From Planctomycetales bacterium (GTDB lineage Bacteria; Planctomycetota; Planctomycetia; Planctomycetales; Planctomycetaceae), in the NCBI GenBank assembly GCA_026400835.1, contig JAPLOA010000053.1:1-54607 (forward strand): 54,607 nt of DNA, written 5' to 3'. Numbering within the stretch: the first letter of the stretch is position 1; each line of letters opens with the position of its first letter. The position numbers and the translations under genes were made by a program. The notes beneath the pieces are model-generated. The model saw nothing but the letters and a program-made list of their open reading frames with translations, searched no databases and had not been told where the DNA came from. This document shows positions 1 through 9,431 of the stretch, piece after piece.

Positions 1-117
1 TTTCACTTCGGGGGGAGGGGCATTCCGCGCTGACTCCGAAACTCCGACAAATCAAACCTCGCATTGAAAGGAACTCGTCAGCACTCGACGACGATGCGAC
101 GAGCGTGAATAATCCGG

Positions 118-182
118 GTTTAACGGCAAGCCGCAGGCGACTGCGACTCGTTACGCTTTCGGCTCCGGCTTGCCGTTAAACG
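118..182. repeat. Palindromic repeat (TTTAACGGCAAGCCG family)
   Basis: Perfect 15-bp inverted arms at 119-133 and 166-180 enclose a 32-base centre. One arm of the same family recurs at about 38104-38130, just upstream of the large WD40 gene. It is a dispersed, non-coding, REP-like element. Confidence 0.75.
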
Positions 183-265
183 AAAATGCGTTGTACGCGG
201 CTAAATCAACAGGCCGTTAGCGTCCGGTTCTCAAGCACCGGCTGGGCAGCTGTTCAAAATACAAG

Positions 266-302
266 AGGCCAGGCTTCAACATCGTTGAGTCCGGCCTTTT
301 CA
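266..302 (+). terminator. Probable intrinsic terminator
   Basis: AGGCC at 266-270 pairs with GGCCT at 293-297, an inner CTTCAAC pairs with GTTGAG around a 3-base loop, and TTTTC follows. The stem has internal mismatches. It would stop plus-strand transcription entering from the left edge and lies just past the convergent end of the LOG gene. Confidence 0.45.
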
Positions 303-319
303 TTTGCCCATGTACTTCG

Positions 320-865
320 CTATGCCGTTTTGCTCTGCAGCCATTTCATCATCGCAAGCGGATCTCGAAACTCGGTCACATGAGCACGGCACTTTGCTGA
401 CAGGAAGCCGGTGTTCATCATCGTGTCCATGAGCTGAATCAGGCCATCGTAGATGCCAAAAAGATTAAGCACTGCGATGGGCCGAGTGTGAAGATCCAGT
501 TGAGCCCACGTGACAGCTTCGAAGAATTCCTCCATCGTTCCGAAGCCGCCGGGCAATACGACGTAAATATCGGACAGTGAATGCATGAGAGCTTTGCGTT
601 CGTGCATATCCGCGGTGACTCGCATGTCCTGAACTGTGGCATGCATAAGTTCAACGCGAGCCAGATGGGTCGGGATGACTCCGGTGATTTGACCGTTCTT
701 TTCCAGCACAGCATCGGCGACTGCTCCCATGATGCCGGTGCTGCCTCCGCCATAGATCAGACGATGGCCGGAGTTCGCAAGATACTGCCCAAGAGCGTGC
801 GCCGCCTGAGCGTACTCCGGGCGATCTCCGGAACGCGAACCACAGAAGACGCAGATGTTGGCCAT
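320..865 (-). CDS. LOG family protein (putative cytokinin riboside 5'-monophosphate phosphoribohydrolase)
   Basis: This is a 181-residue Rossmann-fold protein of the TIGR00730/LOG family. Enzymes of the family remove ribose 5-phosphate from nucleoside monophosphates; the physiological substrate in bacteria is often unclear. Visible motifs are the N-terminal CVFCGS, the nucleotide-binding YGGGSTGIMG at residues 38-47 and the signature PGGFGTMEE at 105-113, with the conserved Arg-Lys of HERKAL just before it. The frame stays open 22 codons upstream to 931, but family proteins begin at MANICVFCGS, so the start at 865 is chosen. No signal peptide is present, so it is cytoplasmic. Length is usual for the family. 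No neighbour suggests a specific pathway. Confidence 0.9.
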   Translation of the reverse strand: MANICVFCGSRSGDRPEYAQAAHALGQYLANSGHRLIYGGGSTGIMGAVADAVLEKNGQITGVIPTHLARVELMHATVQDMRVTADMHERKALMHSLSDIYVVLPGGFGTMEEFFEAVTWAQLDLHTRPIAVLNLFGIYDGLIQLMDTMMNTGFLSAKCRAHVTEFRDPLAMMKWLQSKTA

Positions 866-948
866 GGTGATCGTCTTCGTATGAAAAAGTGAAGGCAAGT
901 GGGGGAATGGAGACCTTCGGTCAGAGAGCAAGGCTGCATACTTCGTTA

Positions 949-1189
949 TTTACCGCCCAGCCGGAGGCGCCGGCTTTTGTGCTGGCCGGCGCCTTTCTAA
1001 GTTGCGAGTCTGCAGCCATCACAACCCGAAACGTCAGTGAGGGATCGAGCTGTAGCGTTTTACGAGTGGTGCGGAAAATCCCTCGCTTACGCCTCGGGTT
1101 GTGATGATTCCCTTTATTCTCGTCCCGTTGATCTTCGGAAGTCTTATACATCGCAACTTCTAAGCCGGCGCCTCCGGCTGGGCGGTAAA
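949..1189. repeat. Nested palindromic repeats (one element inside another)
   Basis: Outer arms at 949-974 and 1164-1189 are reverse complements and match the intact 65-bp palindrome at 26883-26947. In the intact copy the centre is about 11 bases; here about 190 bases separate the arms. The extra DNA has its own inverted ends (TCTAAGTTGCGA near 995 and TCGCAACTT near 1152) and contains a third palindrome at 1018-1105 that begins ATCACAACCCGA and ends TCGGGTTGTGAT. It fills the space between the LOG gene and the sulfatase. Confidence 0.8.
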
Positions 1190-1198
1190 CGAGAACAC

Positions 1199-2584
1199 TC
1201 AAAGACCGACAGGCTGCTTACTCACCGACCAGGTGTCCTGCAGATGTTTTGCCAGCTTCTGTACAATCTCCGGATGGCTGGACGCCAGATTCTGCTTCTC
1301 ATGAGGATCCGCTTCCAGATCAAATAACTGCGGAGTTCGCTCATTCACCGAGTACACGAACGCATAGCGATCCGGTGGACTGTCATAGCTCAGAATCAGC
1401 TTCCATTTTCCTTCGATACACCAGCGATATTGAAGCGTGGCCTCGTGCTGATCCATATCGATAATGTCATGCGAAAAGCTTTCGCCACATATGAAGGTGC
1501 GATCTAAAGGAGTCTTGTCCTTCAGCAGCGGGAGCAGATTCACACCGGGTAAGTCCGCTGGAACATCCAGCCCTGTAGCCGCCAGTACAGTTGGAAACAC
1601 ATCGATCGTGCTGGCCAGTTCCGGATGATCTCCGGGATCAATCTGCCCGGGCCATGAAATCATGATTGGCGTGCGAATCCCGCCTTCGTAAACGGTCTGT
1701 TTTGATCTTGGAGCAAATCCATGATTCCATTCCGGCCCCAGTTTCATTTCCGGAGTCGCCTGGATCCAGCCGTTGTCGGTGACATAGACCACGATCGTGT
1801 TTTCAGTCAGCTTCTTTTCATCCAGATGATTCAACAGATCCCCGCACGTCTCATCAAAGAACTCACACATCGCGTAGTATTTTGCAAGTGCTTCCGGTCG
1901 TCCGGGCTTCTGGTATTTGGATAGCAATCGCTCCGGAGGATTATGCGGCGTGTGCGGCAACATCGGAGCATACCACAGAAAGAACGGCTTCTTTTCATCC
2001 GTCGCATGCTGGACAAAATCAAAGATCGGCTGCATTCCTTTACGACCAATCTCGAGCCCATCGTCGCCATGCCGTCCGCCTTTTTGAGGAAACCCGCGAG
2101 TCATCCCGTGAGTAAAACCGCCTCGCGAAAAATTTCCTTCCCACCACTTGCCCGACTGCATGCTGAGATAGCTCTTCCCGGCCAGCAGCTTCGGCAGCGT
2201 CGCTTGCTGATCAATCTTTGAAATCAGCTGTTCTCGCAACACTCCGTATTGACCATCGCTGAGGGACTTATCGGGCTTCGGATCATTGCCGGTGACGCCA
2301 TGTTGATGCGGATACTTCCCGGTAATCATCGATAATAGCGATGGGCGACAAAGCGGAACTGGCGTATAGCCTCGCTTAAACACGGCGCTGCGAGAAGCCA
2401 GGCGATCCAGATGAGGAGTCTTAACGTCAGGATGTCCCATCAGGCCATAATCGGTCCATGCCTGGTCATCGGACAGGATCATCACGATATTGGGGCCGGT
2501 CGGAGCTTCCTGAGCTCGCAGTCCTGGGATCGCCAGGAAAAGTCCGGAGACAAGCAGAAGGACAAACGTGCGCAAGTGGCTCAT
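1199..2584 (-). CDS. Sulfatase (arylsulfatase-type, secreted)
   Basis: This is a 461-residue protein of the alkaline phosphatase/sulfatase superfamily, expected to cleave sulfate esters, probably of algal or other sulfated polysaccharides. It has an N-terminal signal peptide (hydrophobic to about residue 22, cut near LRAQ), the metal-binding NIVMILSDDQ at about 32-41, and LCRPSLLSMITGKYPHQHG from about residue 78. The Cys of that motif (C79) is the residue normally converted to formylglycine, but the motif reads C-R-P-S-L where C-x-P-S-R is canonical. Later metal-site motifs include LWYAPMLPHTPH and YVTDNGW. The ATG at 2584 is preferred over the TTG three bases upstream and has AAGGTG ahead of it. 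No maturase gene lies nearby. Confidence 0.93.
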   Translation of the reverse strand: MSHLRTFVLLLVSGLFLAIPGLRAQEAPTGPNIVMILSDDQAWTDYGLMGHPDVKTPHLDRLASRSAVFKRGYTPVPLCRPSLLSMITGKYPHQHGVTGNDPKPDKSLSDGQYGVLREQLISKIDQQATLPKLLAGKSYLSMQSGKWWEGNFSRGGFTHGMTRGFPQKGGRHGDDGLEIGRKGMQPIFDFVQHATDEKKPFFLWYAPMLPHTPHNPPERLLSKYQKPGRPEALAKYYAMCEFFDETCGDLLNHLDEKKLTENTIVVYVTDNGWIQATPEMKLGPEWNHGFAPRSKQTVYEGGIRTPIMISWPGQIDPGDHPELASTIDVFPTVLAATGLDVPADLPGVNLLPLLKDKTPLDRTFICGESFSHDIIDMDQHEATLQYRWCIEGKWKLILSYDSPPDRYAFVYSVNERTPQLFDLEADPHEKQNLASSHPEIVQKLAKHLQDTWSVSKQPVGL

Positions 2585-3303
2585 CAAACACCTTCAGGAA
2601 TTTCAGCGGGCGGAGAACAGTCGGGAGATTCAAATTCTCCGACGTAGGTTCTGGAATGGGTTTACTCGCGAAGAAGCGAGCTTTGTCATGAGGACACGGT
2701 CCGGTCTGTCGAAGCTCCTGCCTGACAATTTAATGCAGAACAGAAGTCAACGCGAGCGTTGAGTTGTCTCGACTGGACAGCGGCCGATTGCCCCAGCTCC
2801 CTATCTCGCTCCGCCGAGATGAGCCTTTTGCGATCAGCGTGACATAGCCCGAACTGACTGCCATATTCAAGCAGCGTCCTTGCGATGTTATTGAGAATCG
2901 GCCCGGTGATGCCTCAACCACGAGCACCCGGCAATGTCTCGTCCAGATGAGCCTTAAACTGTGCATATGTCGCCGCCAAAGCCAACTGCCAATTTCAAAT
3001 ATGCAATTCGATGCACGATATCCGCCCAATTTGGTGGTCAACGTGCACACCTGTCGCGGCAAGCCACGAAGTTCTCCTCACTTGGGAGGGCGAGGCTCCC
3101 GCCGAGCCACTGCACTGCGGAAACGCACGGCTCGGCAGGAGCCTCGCCCTCCCGCAATTGCACTTCGTTGTGGGCTACCGAAATCCGCGACTGCACCCGC
3201 CTGGCTTGAAGTTGGACGGAATCTTTGCGTTTTGTCGGGAATCACATTACTCTATCGAATCCCGCCCGAAACCTTCCTTCCCATTTTCATCAGTGTGATC
3301 CTC
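2585..3303. other. Intergenic region
   Basis: This is the divergent region between the sulfatase and the cytochrome c/WD40 gene. Apart from the inverted repeat at 3084-3153 I see no gene. Open frames here lack domain features and signal peptides. The frame leading into 3304 stays open from 2947 but crosses the repeat and has no protein-like character. Confidence 0.5.
3084..3153. repeat. Palindromic repeat (GGGAGGGCGAGGCTCC family)
   Basis: Arms of 25 bp at 3084-3108 and 3129-3153 are reverse complements with one mismatch, around a 20-base centre. Such GAGGCTCC/GCCGAGCC palindromes are common dispersed elements in planctomycete genomes. It lies about 150 bp upstream of the WD40 gene start. 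Confidence 0.8.
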
Positions 3304-4752
3304 ATGAGAATCAGGCTGCCCATTGTTTTTGCTCTGAGTATGGCTGCTGGCTTTGTGCTTACGGCTGGTGGTGTTGAGTCTGCTCAGGCGGCTCCCCAGG
3401 ATGCCGCTGCAACTCAGAAGAAAATCAGCTATTACCGCACCGTTCGCCCGATTCTGCAGCGGCGATGTTCCGGGTGTCACTTTGATGGCAAACGGGAAGG
3501 CGGGCTGTCCGTCGTGGCCGTTACTGAGTTGCTAAAGGGTGGTGAAGCAGGCGCTTCGCTGACTGCTGGAAAGCCCGATGAGAGTCCTCTGATTCAACGC
3601 ATCTCCGGGGAGAAACCTGACATGCCGTTGAATAGCGAACCACTCACTGCCGAGCAGGTTTTGACTCTGCGTACGTGGATTGAACAAGGTGCCGAAGATG
3701 ACACTCCGGCTGATGTTGTTCAGGCGATCACCGCCGAGCATCCGCCGGTTTATTCGTCGCCGCCCGTTGTCACCTCGATGGATTATTCTCCCGACGGAAA
3801 GCTACTGGCCGTTTCGGGATATCACGAAGTTTTGGTTCACACTCTTGACGGAAGTGCGCCGCCGAAACGACTGGTCGGGCGATCTCAGCGAATTGAGTCC
3901 GTCGTCTTTTCCCCCAACGGGCAAGTTCTGGCTGTAGCCGGTGGCACGCCATCACTTTTTGGCGAAGTGCAACTCTGGAACGTGGCCGAAGGCAAGCTTC
4001 TGCATTCGATCATTCTTTCCTATGACACCATGTTCGGGTTGTCTTTCAATAATGATGGGACGCTGGTTGCCTTCGGTGGCGCGGATAATCGAGTGCGAGT
4101 CGCCAGGGTGGAAACTGCTGAAATCGTGATGCGAATGGATGCTCATTCGGATTGGGTTCAGGGTACCACGTTTTCTCTGAAGAACGATCACTTGATCAGT
4201 GTCAGTCGCGATCGTTCGATGAAGCTGGCGATCGTGGCCAGTGGTCAGTTTGTGGACAACATCACCAGCATTACCCCAGGAGCGCTCAAGGGCGGATTGG
4301 TGGATGTGCAGCGTCATCCAACTCAGGAAATGGTAATCTCCGTGGGGGCTGATGGGGAACCTCGCATGTACAAGATTTTTCGTGAGCAGGCTCGCCAGAT
4401 TGGCGACGACTTCAACCTCGTCCGAGCCTTTCAAAAGCTTCCGGGGCGATTGTGCGACGTGGATATTTCAACGTCCGGAAACAAGTTTATCGTGGGTTCC
4501 AGCACGGCGGTGGGCGGGGCGGCTCGCGTTTATCTGACTGAGGATCCCGCAAAGATTGTGGATATTCCGGGCCTGACATCCCCGGTGTTTGCGGTAAGTT
4601 TCCGGCCTGACGAACTTCAGGTTGCAGTTTCCGGTTTCGACGGCATGATCCGCCTGTGCAATGCAGAAACGGGGGCCGTTGAAAATACGCTCCCGGCCGC
4701 GCCGGTGACCCCGGCTACTCCGCCCGCTGCAACGCCTGCGGCCGGCGGTTAA
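3304..4752 (+). CDS. Secreted c-type cytochrome domain/WD40 repeat protein
   Basis: This is a 482-residue protein. A signal peptide (about residues 1-30, ending SAQAA) is followed by a planctomycete-type cytochrome c domain with the heme motif CSGCH at residues 55-59 and its usual C-terminal part (MPLNSEPLT, then LRTWIEQGA). The rest is WD40 repeats from about residue 155, recognisable by SPDGKLLAVSG, SPNGQVLAVAGG and similar blades, forming one propeller. The tail is Pro/Ala-rich. The start at 3304 is chosen because the signal peptide begins there; the upstream open frame lies in repeat DNA. It is probably transported and heme-loaded in the periplasm or equivalent compartment. The next gene encodes a PSD1 protein, the usual partner. 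Function of such pairs is not established. Confidence 0.88.
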   Translation: MRIRLPIVFALSMAAGFVLTAGGVESAQAAPQDAAATQKKISYYRTVRPILQRRCSGCHFDGKREGGLSVVAVTELLKGGEAGASLTAGKPDESPLIQRISGEKPDMPLNSEPLTAEQVLTLRTWIEQGAEDDTPADVVQAITAEHPPVYSSPPVVTSMDYSPDGKLLAVSGYHEVLVHTLDGSAPPKRLVGRSQRIESVVFSPNGQVLAVAGGTPSLFGEVQLWNVAEGKLLHSIILSYDTMFGLSFNNDGTLVAFGGADNRVRVARVETAEIVMRMDAHSDWVQGTTFSLKNDHLISVSRDRSMKLAIVASGQFVDNITSITPGALKGGLVDVQRHPTQEMVISVGADGEPRMYKIFREQARQIGDDFNLVRAFQKLPGRLCDVDISTSGNKFIVGSSTAVGGAARVYLTEDPAKIVDIPGLTSPVFAVSFRPDELQVAVSGFDGMIRLCNAETGAVENTLPAAPVTPATPPAATPAAGG

Positions 4753-4780
4753 GGATAGTGCCGAAATTGGGGTGCCTTGA

Positions 4781-4852
4781 TCACGACCCGTAGCGTTAAC
4801 AAGGGATCAGAGTTTCTGTACAAAATTCCTCACTGACGTTTCGGGTTGGGAT
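4781..4852. repeat. Degenerate palindromic repeat (CACAACCCG family)
   Basis: A diverged copy of the element seen at 1018-1105: TCACGACCCG at the left and TCGGGTTGGGA at the right, with AAGGGATC and ATTCCTCACTGACG inside. It lies between the WD40 gene and the PSD1 gene. Confidence 0.6.
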
Positions 4853-4960
4853 TCTAAGTCAGTGAAACAATCGAAGTTGATTTGAGACTGTGCCTTCTTC
4901 GTAACGGACTTGCGTGGGTCGGCAGAAGTATTTGTGGCTGATTAAAAAGAGACCATACTC

Positions 4961-7438
4961 ATGATCAAGATACCAAAAGCACTTCGCTCGGTCACATCGG
5001 CCTGCGGGATCGGACTTCTGTTGGCGTCGTCTGTGCTTGCTCAGGAGCAGCCAGCGCCGGAATCCACCGGGCCTGCTCGCACGTTTACTGCGATTGAAGT
5101 CTATCCGCCGGAGTTGACGCTGACATCGATACGAGATTCTCGCCGAGTTCTCGTGACGGGCGTGATGAGCGACGGGCAGCGGATTGATCTAAGTTCCAAG
5201 GCGACGGTTTCGACTCAGTCCCCGGTTTGTCAGGTTGACGCCAATGGCTTTGTGGCTCCTGTTGCTGCCGGTGAAGGGGTGATTACGGTTGAAGCCGAAG
5301 GACAGAAGGCAGAAGTCAAAGTTCATGTGACGTCGGCCGATCCTATGAATGTCGACTTCATCAGGGAAGTGAATCCGATCCTGAGCAAAGTTGGATGCAA
5401 CCAGGGAACCTGCCATGGATCTCAGGCTGGCAAGAATGGCTTTAAGTTGTCGCTTCGCGGATATGATTCGGTCTACGACTATCGAGTACTCGTGGACGAC
5501 ATTTCCGGCCGGAGGTTTAATCGTTCGGAGCCTTCTCAGAGCCTGATGTTGCTGAAGCCCACGCAGGGCGTGCCTCATGAAGGCGGATTTCTATTCGACG
5601 AAGAATCGCGCTACTACAAAGTTCTCGAGCAGTGGATTGCTGAAGGGTGCCAATACAAACCGGACGCGGCTCGCGTAACCGGAATTGAAGTCTACCCGCC
5701 GACACCACTGCTGCAGCTTCGTCATGATCAGCAACAGTTGATTGTGATTGCAAAGTATGCCGACGGGACGACTCGCGATGTGACGCGCGAAGCCGTCTTT
5801 GATGCGAGCAACTTCGAAGTCGCGACAGTCTCCAGGCAGGGCCTGATCACCGCCGTTCAGCGAGGCGAAGCGGCAGCTCTGGTGCGCTTCGAGGGCAATT
5901 ATGCGGCGGCACCGATTTCTATTCTGGGCAACCGTGATGGTTACGAATGGGTTCCTCAGCCGGAATACAATTACATCGATTCGCTGGTGAATGGGAAACT
6001 GCAGCGGATGAAAATCCTGCCGTCAGCCACTGCGGATGATGCGGAATTTCTTCGCAGAATTTCTCTGGACATAGCCGGAGTTCCGCCGACCAGCGAAGAG
6101 GTTTTGGCGTTCGTCGCGGATGCGACTGATCCCGTGGCGAAGCGAACTGCGATGATCGAGAAGCTGTTGTCCAGCCCGATGTATGTCGAACACTGGACAC
6201 TCAAGTGGAGCGACCTTCTGCTGAATCGCCGCAAAACGGTGACCGAGCGAGGAGTCTGGGCGTTCCGCAACTGGATTCGTCAATCAGTTGCCGCCAATAA
6301 GCCTTTCGATAAGTTCGCGAAAGAGCTGATCACGGCGAATGGGAGTGCCTATGAGAATCCTGCGGCGAATTACTTCCGGATTGCTCGCGAACCGAAGCTC
6401 GTCATGGAGAACATGACACAGGTGTTCCTGGGAACTCGCTTCAACTGCAATCAGTGCCACGACCATCCTTTCGAACGCTGGACACAGCGGCAGTACTATG
6501 AGCTGTCCGCCTATTTCGCTGACGTTGGGCGACGACCGCTGCCGGAAGGTGATGAGTTCATCTTCACCATGGCATCACCCACGGCCGTTGTGAATCCGGA
6601 CACCAATCAACCGGCTGATCCGAAGTTTCCGTTCGCTCATGCCGGAGCGGTCGATGCCGCCTCAACTCGTCGTGAGCAGCTGGCTCAGTGGCTGACGGCA
6701 AAAGAGAACCCTTACTTTGCCCGCAGTATCGTCAATCGGTACTGGAGCTACTTCTTCGGTCGAGGGATCATCGACCCTGTCGACGACATCCGCGCGGGAA
6801 ATCCTGCTTCGAACCCCGAACTGCTGGATGCGTTGACGAAGGATTTTGTGGACAGTGGATACGATCTCAAGAAGCTGGTTCGCACGATTTGTAATTCGGC
6901 GACATACCAGAGAAGTCTGGAAGCGGGGCAGTGGAACGAAGATGACACAATCAACTTCTCCCACGCATTGCCGCGACGACTCTCTGCAGAACAACTCTAT
7001 GACGCCATCATTCAGGCGACGGGTGCTCCGCGAGCATTGCCGGGGGTTCCCGCCGGATTCCGTGCTTCCGAGTTGCCGGATTCGGACGTCGAAGTGGCGT
7101 TTCTGGATATGTTCGGTCGTGCTCCTCGCGAATCACCATGTGAGTGCGAACGAACCAGCGACGTCAGCCTTGGCCAGACTTTGAACATGGTGAACGGGCC
7201 GACAATCGGTGATGCAATCGCTCATCCACAGGGAGTCATCGCAAAGACAGTCGCCGCTGGTGCGACGAACGAGAAGCTGATTGAGACGATCTATCTGTCA
7301 GCTCTGTCTCGTAAGCCATCGGCTGAGGAGTCAGCTCGAGCTGCTGAATATTTTGCGACCGCTGGCGAGCCAAAAGCGGCCGGTGAAGACCTGATGTGGG
7401 CTTTGATTAACAGCCCGGGATTCCTCTTCAATCGCTAA
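4961..7438 (+). CDS. DUF1549/DUF1553 (PSD1-type) protein with Ig-like domains
   Basis: This is an 825-residue secreted protein (signal peptide to about residue 27, ending SVLAQ). It carries two bacterial Ig-like (BIG2-like) segments, about residues 40-125 and 245-325. Between them lies a cytochrome c-like motif, CNQGTCHG at about 147-154, spaced CX4CH rather than CX2CH. DUF1549 (about 335-530) includes a second heme-like motif, CNQCHDHPF at 495-503, and DUF1553 (about 565-820) includes SIVNRYWSYFFGRG and a terminal SPGFLFNR. The domain order is that of the planctomycete PSD1 family, whose biochemical role is unknown. It follows the cytochrome/WD40 gene on the same strand with a 208-base spacer that holds a repeat, so co-transcription is possible but not certain. 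No DUF1501 gene follows. Confidence 0.9.
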   Translation: MIKIPKALRSVTSACGIGLLLASSVLAQEQPAPESTGPARTFTAIEVYPPELTLTSIRDSRRVLVTGVMSDGQRIDLSSKATVSTQSPVCQVDANGFVAPVAAGEGVITVEAEGQKAEVKVHVTSADPMNVDFIREVNPILSKVGCNQGTCHGSQAGKNGFKLSLRGYDSVYDYRVLVDDISGRRFNRSEPSQSLMLLKPTQGVPHEGGFLFDEESRYYKVLEQWIAEGCQYKPDAARVTGIEVYPPTPLLQLRHDQQQLIVIAKYADGTTRDVTREAVFDASNFEVATVSRQGLITAVQRGEAAALVRFEGNYAAAPISILGNRDGYEWVPQPEYNYIDSLVNGKLQRMKILPSATADDAEFLRRISLDIAGVPPTSEEVLAFVADATDPVAKRTAMIEKLLSSPMYVEHWTLKWSDLLLNRRKTVTERGVWAFRNWIRQSVAANKPFDKFAKELITANGSAYENPAANYFRIAREPKLVMENMTQVFLGTRFNCNQCHDHPFERWTQRQYYELSAYFADVGRRPLPEGDEFIFTMASPTAVVNPDTNQPADPKFPFAHAGAVDAASTRREQLAQWLTAKENPYFARSIVNRYWSYFFGRGIIDPVDDIRAGNPASNPELLDALTKDFVDSGYDLKKLVRTICNSATYQRSLEAGQWNEDDTINFSHALPRRLSAEQLYDAIIQATGAPRALPGVPAGFRASELPDSDVEVAFLDMFGRAPRESPCECERTSDVSLGQTLNMVNGPTIGDAIAHPQGVIAKTVAAGATNEKLIETIYLSALSRKPSAEESARAAEYFATAGEPKAAGEDLMWALINSPGFLFNR

Positions 7439-7493
7439 TCGCGATTTCAGTTCGCTTACTCATTGAGCCGGCTGAGAATTCGAGACAATAGAC

Positions 7494-7524
7494 AAAGAGC
7501 GACGCAGAAGTGCGTCGCTCTTTT
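7494..7524 (+). terminator. Intrinsic terminator
   Basis: A perfect 13-bp stem (7494-7506 with 7511-7523), a 4-base GAAG loop and T residues at the stem end. On the other strand the stem also ends in T residues, so it can serve both the PSD1 gene and the convergent SWIM gene. Confidence 0.85.
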
Positions 7525-7573
7525 CGTGCGCGGCCCAAAGTGTTTCGAGTCTGGTTTCCACAGCCAATCGGAA

Positions 7574-9250
7574 CTAGCGATGTGGCGATAGTTCCGCTGC
7601 GGCGTTGAGTTTCCAGGCTTGATTGCGTAACGCCTGAAGGTGACGACAGGGACCATTTCGGATCCCGGATTTAAAATGCCAACTGCACCGGCACTTTCCC
7701 TTCCGGACCATTCCATCGCTGTCGATCAGTAATTCGCAGGACTGATTCTCCACTTTGCCGGTAACAATCCATCCTCCTCGCGGAGCTGGAATCTGGGTCT
7801 CGACGTTTACGCCGCCGCCAATCGACATCCGTGCTGCTGCTTCGATTTCCGGATGCGCCGGGCCAAGTTCCCGATCTGACAAGGCCATGGGAAGTATCTG
7901 ACGCCAGCGGAAGAATCCTGCATGCAGGTCGTAGATGGCCTGACCTCGCAACGCCAGCTGGTTCATGATGGCCATGGATTCCACTGATGAAGTATTGAGT
8001 TCCGCGGACAAACGTTCCGGGGTGATGGATCGAAGCTGGCTCAGTCGTTCTGCTGCCGCCGACACTTTGGACAGGTCCGCGGCCGATGGTGGCAACAACA
8101 TCTGCACCGCGCTGCCGCGAGTCCAGTCGTTCGCTGTCCAGCCGCTCAAGCCAAGCGTCAGTCGCATAGTTCCCATCTGAACTACCCAAAAGCTGGGCAG
8201 GCCAGTCCCGGTCAAATAGACATCCACATGAGAAGCGATCGGCAGCAATCGCGCCAGACTCAGCAGCCGTCGTCGTCCCCAGATGCGAATTGGTTCCGTC
8301 GATGATCCCCGATAAGCTGGGCCGGCATTCTCAATCGGAACGTTCCATGGCTCAAGAACCAGTCGTGGAGCATGGCCATCCTGCAGCTCAAACCTGATGG
8401 CTCGTGGTCCGCTCTTCTCCCGATGACGCTTCAACCAGGCCAGCAGTGAATAGACGGCATCGATGCTAAGCGTCACCTTCTTCATCGGCAGAGCCATCGC
8501 GGCCTGGAGTTGCATGAATCCTCTCAGCCAGCCATCAGGAAGCGCGATCTTCTCTTCGTGGTAATCCGGACGGTCAGCCGTCTGAACGGTGAAGCCCTCG
8601 GGGTTGAGGCTAAATCGAGTTTCACGATAGGTTCGCAGCGACTGAAAGTTGTGATAGAGATCCCAGGAATAGTCCACATTCGTGGTTCCCGGTGCGGCGT
8701 GTTGAGTTCCGCTGAATCCCGACTCACGATCAACTGTCAGGCAGCCATAGCTGGACTCATCAGTTGAAAAACATTCAAAGAAAACGACATCTTCAGCCAC
8801 TGTGATGACGGGATCGTATGGCATCAGTCGACGCCACAGAGTCTTGTTCTCCTCACGAAGGCGAGTAGTCCACTGGCTGCGAGCCTGCCAGTATCGCGCC
8901 AACGCGGACTGATATTGTGTCTTCTGTTCGGCCGTTGCACGAGGAACGTTACCAGTTCTCACAGTTTCGCGAGCCGAATCCCGGGCCTGCTTTCGCAATG
9001 CCGATTCGCGGGCGACTTGCTGTTTCTTCCAGTCTTCGTATCCGGTCTTGTCGCGAGGAGTGAACGTCAGATCATTGATCACCACATCATGCAGCGCGCT
9101 GATGGCTTCTCGAAAGCGAATGGGATCGGCCAGACTGGCGTTGAAGTCGACCTTGTCGCGCGCCAGATTTGGTGCGAGGTCAAGAATTCGTTCTCCGCCG
9201 GACAGCAGCTTCAACTGACTGCGTCCTGCATAGTTCATGCTGACGTCCAC
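7574..9250 (-). CDS. SWIM zinc-finger domain protein
   Basis: This is a 558-residue cytoplasmic protein with no signal peptide. Near the C-terminus it carries a SWIM zinc finger of the form CxCx(12)CxH: C520, C522, C535 and H537. SWIM domains bind DNA or proteins in many contexts. The remaining 500 residues are not recognisable, apart from a charged, Arg-rich helical stretch near residues 70-140. The GTG at 9250 is taken as the start because GAGG sits 7 bases before it; an ATG at 9238 is the alternative. In other bacteria SWIM proteins can accompany MoxR/VWA ATPase genes, but none is next to this one. It shares the terminator region at 7494 with the convergent PSD1 gene. Confidence 0.75.
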   Translation of the reverse strand: MDVSMNYAGRSQLKLLSGGERILDLAPNLARDKVDFNASLADPIRFREAISALHDVVINDLTFTPRDKTGYEDWKKQQVARESALRKQARDSARETVRTGNVPRATAEQKTQYQSALARYWQARSQWTTRLREENKTLWRRLMPYDPVITVAEDVVFFECFSTDESSYGCLTVDRESGFSGTQHAAPGTTNVDYSWDLYHNFQSLRTYRETRFSLNPEGFTVQTADRPDYHEEKIALPDGWLRGFMQLQAAMALPMKKVTLSIDAVYSLLAWLKRHREKSGPRAIRFELQDGHAPRLVLEPWNVPIENAGPAYRGSSTEPIRIWGRRRLLSLARLLPIASHVDVYLTGTGLPSFWVVQMGTMRLTLGLSGWTANDWTRGSAVQMLLPPSAADLSKVSAAAERLSQLRSITPERLSAELNTSSVESMAIMNQLALRGQAIYDLHAGFFRWRQILPMALSDRELGPAHPEIEAAARMSIGGGVNVETQIPAPRGGWIVTGKVENQSCELLIDSDGMVRKGKCRCSWHFKSGIRNGPCRHLQALRNQAWKLNAAAELSPHR

Positions 9251-9431
9251 GGAGTCACCTCATCTATTTTCCGGCGATTCGAAGCAACAGAAAACGTGTA
9301 TATATAAGGTGTCGTCGTGGTGGATCAAGCCACATCCGGATTCGCAGACCACTCAGTGATCGTCTTCAGACTGCGTCAGTCAACGACGCGGAGTGCAAGT
9401 GAAGGGCGAATTTCGCGGGTATCAACGCAGA

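Noticed and set aside
2730-3062. 110-codon minus-strand open frame upstream of the WD40 gene
   Set aside because: No signal peptide, domain or conserved motif; runs towards the repeat region.
2947-3303. N-terminal extension of the first WD40 protein
   Set aside because: Translates a palindromic repeat; the signal peptide begins at 3304.
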